Assembly: GCF_007747795.1 (NCBI RefSeq)
Contig: NZ_CP036275.1
Span: forward strand, 2,838,853 to 2,902,852
Origin: Maioricimonas rarisocia
GTDB taxonomy: Bacteria; Planctomycetota; Planctomycetia; Planctomycetales; Planctomycetaceae
Length of the DNA stretch: 64,000 bases
Reading direction: 5' to 3'
This document shows, piece after piece, positions 48,678 to 55,368 of the stretch. Made by a program: the position numbers and the translations under genes. Below the pieces are notes generated by a model that worked only from the letters and a program-made list of their open reading frames with translations, was not told where the DNA came from and did not search any database. How positions within the stretch are numbered: position 1 is the stretch's first letter; each line of letters starts with the position of its first letter.

Positions 48678-49445
48678 TCATGCGGCGCGACGCTGTTCGA
48701 GCGAGAGAATCTCGGGGGCTGCCTGTTCCCGCACGCCATCCATGAAGGTCTCGAAGACCTGCATGTCGAGGGCGGAGGCGGAGTGGCTTTCGGGGTGGAA
48801 CTGCACGCCCAGGCACCACCACTGCTCATCGATCGATTCGTACGCTTCGACGACGCCGTCCATCGCGGTGGCGGAAACGCGGAAGATCGGCGCGACCTGG
48901 TCGACCGCCATGTGGTGGTCGCTGTTGACGCGGATTTCGCCGGGACCGTAAATGTGGTCCATCCGGGTGCCCGGAACGATCTCGATCACGTGACGCAGGC
49001 AGTTTTCCACGGTGTCGCGGTGGCACAGCGGCTTGAGGATGTCTTCGGCCACGTGCTGGAAGAGGCTGCCGCCGCAGATCACATTGAGCGTCTGCATCCC
49101 CGCACCAATGGCGAGCGTGGGAATCTTCATGTCGTAGGCGAGACGGCACAGGCGGCGGTCGAAGTCTTCGCGGCGGGGGGGCATCGAACGGGAAGCGGGG
49201 TGCTTGTCGAAGCCGAGGCGAATTGCGTCGAGATCCAGTTTGCAGCCGGTCAGCACCAGTCCGTCGAGAGTGCCGAGCAGAGTGCGGAGATCCTCATCGT
49301 CGGCGAGGGGCGGGATGACGGTCGGAATTCCTCCTGAAGCTGTGACGCTGTCGTAGTATCCTGCGTTGATCCAGGACAATGCGGCGGCGTCCTGCCGGGC
49401 CGGGCGGTAGTCACAGTTCATTCCGATGATGGGCTTCGCGTTCAT
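48678..49445 (-). CDS. Class-I glutamine amidotransferase-like (peptidase C26) protein lacking the nucleophilic Cys
   Basis: 255 residues from the ATG at 49445 with AAGGAAGG upstream. The fold follows gamma-glutamyl-gamma-aminobutyrate hydrolases: KPIIGMNCDYR at the N-terminus, DGLVLTGCKLDLDAIRLG, and the C-terminal GVQFHPESHSAS that supplies His and Glu of the triad. The nucleophile elbow, normally G-I-C-R-G-M-Q, reads AIGAGMQTLNV, so residue 114 is Gly where the catalytic Cys should be. The remaining motif (NVICGGSLFQHV) is intact. It is therefore unlikely to hydrolyse gamma-glutamyl bonds in the usual way. It may bind a ligand or act as a regulator. Monocistronic, with its own terminator. 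Confidence 0.82.
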   Translation of the reverse strand: MNAKPIIGMNCDYRPARQDAAALSWINAGYYDSVTASGGIPTVIPPLADDEDLRTLLGTLDGLVLTGCKLDLDAIRLGFDKHPASRSMPPRREDFDRRLCRLAYDMKIPTLAIGAGMQTLNVICGGSLFQHVAEDILKPLCHRDTVENCLRHVIEIVPGTRMDHIYGPGEIRVNSDHHMAVDQVAPIFRVSATAMDGVVEAYESIDEQWWCLGVQFHPESHSASALDMQVFETFMDGVREQAAPEILSLEQRRAA

Positions 49446-49660
49446 CCAACGACCTTCCTTGAAACAATTGGTGGCGAAACGATGGATCGCACCACACAAG
49501 AGCGGGCAATCCCCGAGCGGACGGACGGTGAGCGGTGGTGGCCGATTGTGGACACGGCGACTGCAGCGGGGCAGACGACGCCTGAAGAGGCCGGGTATGC
49601 AACGCGAAGCCGCACAACTCGTGTCGGTGAGAACGATCCTTCGTCCCGATGAGTCGGCAG

Positions 49661-49681
49661 CTGTTCTCCGGCGGAGAACAG
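49661..49681. promoter_or_regulatory. Perfect 10-bp inverted repeat, operator-like
   Basis: CTGTTCTCCG and CGGAGAACAG flank a single G. It lies in a divergent promoter region. Which factor would bind is unknown; no match to a specific known operator is claimed. Confidence 0.45.
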
Positions 49682-49751
49682 GCATACCATCCAGCATTTC
49701 ACGTTGACGGAATCCATTCCGAGTCCTGCGGATCAGTTCCTTCGATCCGGG

Positions 49752-49769
49752 GCACCGGTTCACCGGTGC
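49752..49769. promoter_or_regulatory. Perfect 8-bp inverted repeat, operator-like
   Basis: GCACCGGT and ACCGGTGC separated by two bases, 71 bases right of the larger palindrome in the same divergent promoter region. Confidence 0.4.
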
Positions 49770-50006
49770 TCGCGACTGTCCTGCTCGCGACTTGAGTCAA
49801 TTGGCGGCCAACTGGTGGAACCAGCAACAACCGCCGATCGACGCGGAAAGATTAGCTCCGGTTTGTGAGGTTGTAAACGATTTTGCTGATTTAGTACTGC
49901 AGTGGACCTGTTCCGCAAAACTGCACACCAGATGTAGTATGTGCGGCCCGCGAATCTCGCTCTGAAGACGCGGAATTCACCTTGCCTGATTGGAAATACT
50001 TCTGCA

Positions 50007-50540
50007 ATGCCGTCTGAAACTCCTTTCCCCGGAGTACGTTACGAATTTCCCTCCGCATCCGAATCGGAGACATATCGCTTCGGTGCGGCCCTCGCTCGTG
50101 TGCTTCAGCCGGGAGACGTCGTCTGCCTCAATGGGCGACTGGGGGCCGGTAAAACACGGCTCGTACAGGCGGTTGCGGCAGCGATGGGAAACGACAGCCA
50201 GCCGGTGACGAGCCCCACGTTTACGCTGATTCACGAGTACGTGGGAGACGTCGATCTGTTCCACGTCGACGCCTACCGGCTGCGAGACAGCGACGAGTTC
50301 CTCGAACTGGGTGGCGAAGAAATCCTCGCGGCCGGCGGCATCTGCCTGATCGAGTGGGCCAACCGGATTGACGACGTGCTTCCCCGCGACGCTCTGCACA
50401 TCACGCTCGACGTGCTGGGAGAGAACGTGCGGGAGATCAGTGTTTCCGCGACGACAGGGAAAGCCGCCGGTCGGGTCGAGCGTCTCAGGCAGATCCTGGA
50501 GGAATCGGCGCAGTCGTCGGGCGACAGTGCTTCAGACTGA
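50007..50540 (+). CDS. tsaE: tRNA t6A biosynthesis ATPase TsaE (YjeE)
   Basis: 177 residues. The P-loop GRLGAGKTRLVQAVA follows a short N-terminal strand. The family motif TSPTFTLIHEY and the following FHVDAYRLRDSDEFLELG, then LIEWANRID, are all present. It acts with TsaB and TsaD to form N6-threonylcarbamoyladenosine in tRNAs that read ANN codons. The start ATG has only a weak ribosome-binding site. It is a single gene, convergent with a small membrane protein 28 bases away. Confidence 0.93.
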   Translation: MPSETPFPGVRYEFPSASESETYRFGAALARVLQPGDVVCLNGRLGAGKTRLVQAVAAAMGNDSQPVTSPTFTLIHEYVGDVDLFHVDAYRLRDSDEFLELGGEEILAAGGICLIEWANRIDDVLPRDALHITLDVLGENVREISVSATTGKAAGRVERLRQILEESAQSSGDSASD

Positions 50541-50568
50541 GATTCGTCTGCTGAACTGCCGGAAGGCG

Positions 50569-50973
50569 TCAGTGGGCCACCGCCGGTTCGTCTGCGTCTT
50601 TCGGAAAGGCGCAGTAGCGGTCACAGCAGCCGGAAAGCTGCACGGCACCGCAGAGGAAGACGATCACCAGCAGTCCGGTGACGTAGACGAACTTTCCGAC
50701 GAAGTTGCTCACCTGCAGCCCGAACAGAAAGTGGGAGCCGTCCGCAGGCGGGGCTACGCATCCCCAGACAAGAACGGCAACGAGAGCAATCAGCAGCACG
50801 CCGATGATGCCGCCGCTCCACAGGATCGATCGCAGCTTCACCCAGTCGACCGCGAGGGTCCAGAACGCGATCCAGGCAATCAGCGGGGCCCAGGGCCAGA
50901 GGGTGCTGGCAAGGGTGACCAGCAGATCGACCACCGCGACGACAACGTTCCACAGCGACGTGAGCAGTTCCAT
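50569..50973 (-). CDS. Small integral membrane protein
   Basis: 134 residues from the ATG at 50973 with AGGGG at 6 bases. Three or four hydrophobic segments are visible: LWNVVVAVVDLLVTLASTLW, APLIAWIAFWTLAVDW, ILWSGGIIGVLLIALVAVLVWG and FVYVTGLLVIVFLCGAVQLSG. The C-terminal tail is short and has a Cys pair (GCCDRYC). No family recognised; the transmembrane organisation is the only clear feature. It precedes queA's 3' end on the same strand but the genes are 68 bases apart. Confidence 0.65.
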   Translation of the reverse strand: MELLTSLWNVVVAVVDLLVTLASTLWPWAPLIAWIAFWTLAVDWVKLRSILWSGGIIGVLLIALVAVLVWGCVAPPADGSHFLFGLQVSNFVGKFVYVTGLLVIVFLCGAVQLSGCCDRYCAFPKDADEPAVAH

Positions 50974-51041
50974 GGGGTCCCCTCTGTCGGATATCGAGAG
51001 CGTTTGTGTAACACAAACCCTGCGGCCGTTCCAGCCTGCGC

Positions 51042-52112
51042 CTAGGTCAGAAGCATCGCGTCCCCGTAGCTGAAGAACCGGTACTCCGATGCGACCGCTT
51101 CGTGGTACGCCTTCAGGATCAGATCGCGCCCGGCAAAGGCGCTCACGAGCACCAGCAGTGTCGATTTCGGAAGGTGAAAGTTCGTCAGGATCGCATCGAC
51201 CACGCGAAACTCGTACGGCGGGCGGATGAACAGATCGGTCTCCCCCTGCCAGGCCCGCAGCGGTCCGGTGGCCGCCACCGACTCGAGCGTCCGGACTGAC
51301 GTCGTTCCGACAGCGATGACCCGACCTCCCGCTTCGCGAGCGGCATTGATCACTTGGGCGGCTTCCGCGTCCACCTCGCACCACTCGCTGTGCATCACGT
51401 GGTCATCGAGCCGTTCGGCAGAGACCGGGCGGAACGTTCCGATACCGACATGCAGCGTAATCCGGGCGATCGTGGCTCCGCGCCGCTCGCACTCCGCCAG
51501 GACTTCGGGAGTGAAGTGCAATCCGGCGGTGGGAGCGGCCACGGCCCCGGGGCGGGTGGCGTATGTGGTCTGGTACCGTTCCCAGTCGTCGCGGGTGGCC
51601 AGCTGCCGCTGGATGTACGGGGGAAGCGGGACCGTCCCGTACGCTTCGAGAAGTTCCAGCGCGCCGCCGGCGGTGGATGGCCGGGCGTGCCACTCTCCGT
51701 TGTCGCCGCGGGAATTCAGAATCAGGTCCAGCTCGGGAGCGTCCGGATCGTGAGCCGCGGTGAGTGAGATCGCCTCCCCTTCGGTCAGCCGACCTCGTGT
51801 CTTGCCGATCAGTCGCCAGAAGCCCGCATCGTCGGTGCCGAGGAACAGACCCTCCCACTTGCCGCCGGTCTGCTTGCGGCGACCGAGCAGCCGGGCAGGA
51901 ATCACGCGCGTCTGATTCACGACCAGAACGTCACCCGGTCGAATCAACTCCGGGAAGCGGGAGAACTGATCGTGCGAGATCGTTCCCGTGTCGCGATCGA
52001 CGCGCATCAGGCCGGAGGCATCGCGGCGGTCGGCCGGCTGGTCGGCAATCCGCCCGGGGGGCAGTTCGTAATCGTAACTCGACAGAAGATCATCGGCGGT
52101 GGGAACAGACAT
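51042..52112 (-). CDS. queA: S-adenosylmethionine:tRNA ribosyltransferase-isomerase
   Basis: 356 residues. It makes epoxyqueuosine on tRNA wobble guanines by transferring the ribosyl part of SAM. Family motifs are present throughout: YDYELPPGRIADQPADRRD at the N-terminus, VLVVNQTRVIPARL, TAGLHFTPEVL, THVGxGTF as ITLHVGIGTFRPV, and the C-terminal TNFHLPKSTLLVLVSAF. Length is normal. It is a lone minus-strand gene divergent from the glycosyltransferase. Confidence 0.95.
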   Translation of the reverse strand: MSVPTADDLLSSYDYELPPGRIADQPADRRDASGLMRVDRDTGTISHDQFSRFPELIRPGDVLVVNQTRVIPARLLGRRKQTGGKWEGLFLGTDDAGFWRLIGKTRGRLTEGEAISLTAAHDPDAPELDLILNSRGDNGEWHARPSTAGGALELLEAYGTVPLPPYIQRQLATRDDWERYQTTYATRPGAVAAPTAGLHFTPEVLAECERRGATIARITLHVGIGTFRPVSAERLDDHVMHSEWCEVDAEAAQVINAAREAGGRVIAVGTTSVRTLESVAATGPLRAWQGETDLFIRPPYEFRVVDAILTNFHLPKSTLLVLVSAFAGRDLILKAYHEAVASEYRFFSYGDAMLLT

Positions 52113-52259
52113 GCGTGGTTCGCTGGAATCGCTGCGGCGAGACGGTCATTCTAACGGTTCGTTCAGATCGCGGTGTACCGGGGCCGTCGGGCCGGGCTGC
52201 TGCGTCGAACCGTGAGCCGATGACCTGTCCGTCTCCGGACTTCAATTGACCGACCCGCA

Positions 52260-53378
52260 ATGACACAGCCCGTCCCCATCGGATTCTGCATTACCGAGCT
52301 TGATCCGGGGGGAGCCGAGCGGGCGCTGGTCCATCTGGTTCGGCGTCTGGATCGTAACAGGTGGCTGCCCATCGTCTACTGTCTGAGCCGCCGCGGCCCG
52401 CTGGCAGACGACATCGAGTCGGCGGGCATCTCCCTGCGGTGCCTGGATGCCGGCTCCTCGCTCGATTTTCGCGTCGTTGGACGGCTGCGGGCCCGCCTGC
52501 GGGAAGATCGGCCGCAGATTCTCCAGACGTTCCTGTTTCATGCGAACGTCGCGGGACGGTTGGCCGCGAAACGGGCCGGAGTGCCGATCGTCGTCTCCGG
52601 CATCCGCGTGGCCGAGCAGGAAAAAGGCTGGCACCTGCTGCTCGAGCGGATGACCCGCCGGCTGGTCACGCACCACGTCTGCGTCAGTCGCCGCGTCGCC
52701 GGGCACGCCATCCGCAGGATGCGGCTGGATCCCGACCGGGTCACTGTGATTCCCAACGGCGTCGACTTCGAGCGATTTCAATCTGCTTCGCCAACTGATC
52801 TGAGCTGTTTTGGCATTCCCGACGATGCCCGAGTTCTCGTTTCGGTTGGACGACTGCATCCGCAGAAGGGGTACGACCTGCTGATCGAGGCCATCGAGCC
52901 GCTGCTGGCAAAGGAGTCCCCCTGGCATCTGCTGATCGTCGGCGAGGGACCCACTCGGCCTGATCTGGAGCGTCAGGTTCGCGACGCGGGCCTGGAGGAG
53001 CGAATCCACCTGCCGGGCTACCGCGACGACGTGCCTGCGATTCTGGCGGCGGCCGACGCGTTCGTGCTCGCCTCCCGCTGGGAAGGAATGCCCAACGCCG
53101 TTCTGGAAGCGATGGCGGCCGGGCTGCCCGTTCTGGCGACCGATGTCGAGGGAATCGACGAACTGCTCCCGGACGGAGGGACGGGGATCGTCTGCAAGCC
53201 GAAGTCGGTGCATGAGTTGCGTCGCGGGCTGGAGCGGCTGTTGACCTCCGGTGACACCCGGACTGCAATCGGGGACAACGCGCAAACGGTTGTGAGAGAA
53301 CAGTTTGCGATTGACTCTGTGGTGCAGAGGTACGACGAACTTTACGTCCGACTGCTTTCGGACGCCGGGATTCGATGA
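52260..53378 (+). CDS. Glycosyltransferase family 4 (GT-B) enzyme
   Basis: 372 residues. The N-terminal half has ELDPGGAERALVHLVRRL, a nucleotide-sugar GT-B entry motif, and a G-rich loop. The C-terminal half has the family core: VIPNGVDFERF, then LVSVGRLHPQKGYDLLIEA, then IVGEGPTRPDLE and the E-x7-E motif SRWEGMPNAVLEAMAAGLPV with GIDELL. The donor and acceptor sugars cannot be told. It lies upstream of the dcw region but is separated from mraZ by a promoter and operator, so it is likely a separate unit. Possibly linked to envelope glycans. Confidence 0.88.
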   Translation: MTQPVPIGFCITELDPGGAERALVHLVRRLDRNRWLPIVYCLSRRGPLADDIESAGISLRCLDAGSSLDFRVVGRLRARLREDRPQILQTFLFHANVAGRLAAKRAGVPIVVSGIRVAEQEKGWHLLLERMTRRLVTHHVCVSRRVAGHAIRRMRLDPDRVTVIPNGVDFERFQSASPTDLSCFGIPDDARVLVSVGRLHPQKGYDLLIEAIEPLLAKESPWHLLIVGEGPTRPDLERQVRDAGLEERIHLPGYRDDVPAILAAADAFVLASRWEGMPNAVLEAMAAGLPVLATDVEGIDELLPDGGTGIVCKPKSVHELRRGLERLLTSGDTRTAIGDNAQTVVREQFAIDSVVQRYDELYVRLLSDAGIR

Positions 53379-53506
53379 ACGTTCGCACAGACCGGAAACG
53401 GTTCGGTGCGGGGGCATCAAAATTTCCCGAAATCCTCAATCCATGATGGCGTCAACACCTGCGGCATCTGGCACCGGTCCGCGCGGGGTCTGTCTGCGTG
53501 AAGAGC

Positions 53507-53568
53507 TTGACCCCCTAAACGCGATTGATATTTTGGGGCCCCGTGGGGAACAGTGGGGATACTTGGGC
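53507..53568 (+). promoter_or_regulatory. mraZ promoter with a four-repeat MraZ operator
   Basis: TTGACC at 53507 and TATTTT at 53529, spaced 16 bases, fit a sigma-70-type promoter. Overlapping its -10 and running downstream are four copies of TGGGN at 53534, 53544, 53554 and 53564. They are separated by exactly 5 bases each, giving a period of 10 bp. MraZ of other bacteria is known to bind TGGGN direct repeats with 5-base spacers and repress its own operon. The promoter assignment is an inference from sequence. Confidence 0.8.
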
Positions 53569-53622
53569 CCCCGGCGATCGTTGTAATGACATCCGCAGTT
53601 CAACACGCTCAAGCCGGTATTC

Positions 53623-54060
53623 ATGGCCCTGACCGGCACCTACCAACGAACCCTCGACGACAAGCAGCGGCTGGCCGTACCACGTCCCATGAGGGACGAA
53701 CTGGTCGCCGGCGAATCACAGGATCTGTACCTTGCTCCAGAGATGGATCAGGCATTGGCCCTGTTTTCGTCAGCGGCATTCGAACGACGGGCCAAGCGAC
53801 TCGAAGAGACCTCCCGCGGCTCACAGAATGTGAGAAACTACCTGAGATTGTACTACTCCCAGGCGGAGCGGGTCACGCTCGACAGCCAGGGGCGAATTCG
53901 GATTCCCGAGCGTCTGGTCGGCTTTGCCCGGCTCTCCACCGAAGTTGTCCTCCTGGGGGTGCATGACCACGTCGAAGTCTGGGATCGCGAAACCTGGGAC
54001 GGGTTCCTCAGCAGCCACAGTGAGGAATTCGACCGCCTCGCCGAAGAAGCGTTTCGCTGA
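53623..54060 (+). CDS. mraZ: Transcriptional regulator MraZ
   Basis: 145 residues with two SpoVT/AbrB-like halves: TYQRTLDDKQRLAVP and ERVTLDSQGRIRIPERLV, each with the D-x-x-x-R DNA-contacting motif. The usual Gly of the first half is replaced by Gln. The C-terminus reads VVLLGVHDHVEVWDRETW, the normal MraZ end. It represses the dcw operon. It stands first in the cluster, 55 bases after a four-repeat operator. The start ATG has only a weak ribosome-binding site. Confidence 0.93.
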   Translation: MALTGTYQRTLDDKQRLAVPRPMRDELVAGESQDLYLAPEMDQALALFSSAAFERRAKRLEETSRGSQNVRNYLRLYYSQAERVTLDSQGRIRIPERLVGFARLSTEVVLLGVHDHVEVWDRETWDGFLSSHSEEFDRLAEEAFR

Positions 54061-54444
54061 GCATCAGATAACGGAACCGCTGGCTACCGGGCTTGCGGAC
54101 ATGCGGCCACGATGGCCGTCAGGACGTTTGCAATCGGTCACCTTCACCGATTGTCGACCATTCGCCTCGCGCGTGCGGAATGGATGCTGCACGAGGCGAA
54201 TGGTCGCGTTCCTTGCTGCGGCATTCTGCTGCACCCCTCTCGCCGGCTTCTGCGTCGCAATTGCTCTTTTCGACAACGGCGAAAGATCGTAGAAACCGCC
54301 CGCCCGCCTGCGGGAGTTTCCTTGCTGCGGGCGGCAATTCCCCCTGCCCCTTCTGAATTCCCCAATCCCTGCCTGCCTCGGCGCCCCGAACTGCCCGGGA
54401 CGCAGGCGTTCCGTTCACCGTCACTTTCAAGAAGAACCGCACTG
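54061..54444 (+). promoter_or_regulatory. Structured interval between mraZ and rsmH
   Basis: Three perfect stems occur here: an 8-bp stem (54131-54138 with 54146-54153), a 15-bp stem (54155-54169 with 54192-54206) and an 8-bp GC stem (54296-54303 with 54327-54334). The 13-mer TTCCTTGCTGCGG appears at 54209 and 54318. The frame is open here in phase with rsmH, but without a better start. It may be an RNA leader or attenuator; no T-run follows any stem. Confidence 0.55.
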
Positions 54445-55335
54445 ATGTCGGACCAGCCTGATGCCACGGTCCACATCCCCGTCATGCCGCGGGAGGTCAT
54501 CGAGCTTCTCGACCTGTCACCGGGACTGGTCGTCGTCGATGGCACGGTCGGCGGTGGCGGGCACAGTCGGCTCATACTCGAACAGATCGGATCCGAAGGC
54601 ATGCTCGTCGGGCTGGACCGCGACAACTCGATGCTGGCGCGGGCCAGGCAGCAGGTGTCTGGAGACAACTGCCAGCTGGTGCAAAGCAGCTACGCGGATC
54701 TGCCGGACGTGCTGGAGCATCTGCAGATCGAAGCTGCCGACCGGGTTCTGGTCGATCTCGGACTTTCATCCGACCAGCTGGCCGACCGCAGCCGTGGCTT
54801 CGGGTTTGCCGCCGGTGGACCGCTCGATCTCCGGTTCGATCCCAGCCAGGGACAGCCGGCAGGGGAACTGCTGCTGTCCGCCGGTGCCGACAGACTCGAA
54901 CAGATCTTCCGCGACTATGGTGAAGAGCCGAACGCGGCCCGGATTGCCCGGGCGATCGTCGATCGGCGCCGCAAGGAGCCGGTCCGGACCGCCGAGGCGC
55001 TCGCCGATCTGATCGCAGATGCGGTCGGACGTGGTGGACGGTCGGGGACGCACCCGGCGACCCGCGTGTTTCAGGCGTTGCGGATCGCCGTCAATGAAGA
55101 GCTGGACCATCTCCAGAGATTTCTCGAAGCAACGCTTCCGGCCTGCCTGCGGCCGGGAGGACGGGCGGTGGTCATCACGTTCCACTCGCTCGAAGACCGA
55201 ATTGTCAAGAACGCGTTTCGTGACCGGGACCGCTGGGAACTCGTCAATCGGAAACCGATGACCGCGACTGCGGCGGAAACCCGTCGCAACCCGCGCAGCC
55301 GCTCGGCGAAGGTCCGTGCGGCAACCCTTCGTTAA
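54445..55335 (+). CDS. rsmH: 16S rRNA (cytosine(1402)-N4)-methyltransferase
   Basis: 296 residues from the ATG at 54445, chosen because the family's first motif HIPVMPREVIELL follows it. Motif I is VVDGTVGGGGHSRLIL, then the binding site VLVDLGLSSDQLADRSRGFGF, DLRFDPSQG, and later RVFQALRIAVNEELDHL and VITFHSLEDRIVKNAF. The enzyme methylates N4 of C1402 in 16S rRNA. It is the usual second gene of the dcw cluster, after mraZ. The adjacent stems and open upstream frame leave some doubt on the start but not on identity. Confidence 0.94.
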   Translation: MSDQPDATVHIPVMPREVIELLDLSPGLVVVDGTVGGGGHSRLILEQIGSEGMLVGLDRDNSMLARARQQVSGDNCQLVQSSYADLPDVLEHLQIEAADRVLVDLGLSSDQLADRSRGFGFAAGGPLDLRFDPSQGQPAGELLLSAGADRLEQIFRDYGEEPNAARIARAIVDRRRKEPVRTAEALADLIADAVGRGGRSGTHPATRVFQALRIAVNEELDHLQRFLEATLPACLRPGGRAVVITFHSLEDRIVKNAFRDRDRWELVNRKPMTATAAETRRNPRSRSAKVRAATLR

Positions 55336-55368
55336 CCCGTACATTGGACGCTGATCGAGGTCAGGCCA

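Larger units (their letters stand above)
49446..50006. other. Divergent intergenic region with two perfect palindromes
   Basis: About 560 bases between the amidotransferase-like gene and tsaE. It holds a 21-bp palindrome (49661-49681) and an 18-bp palindrome (49752-49769), plus two copies of GCTCGCGACT 15 bases apart at 49768 and 49783. No gene recognised. Confidence 0.55.
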
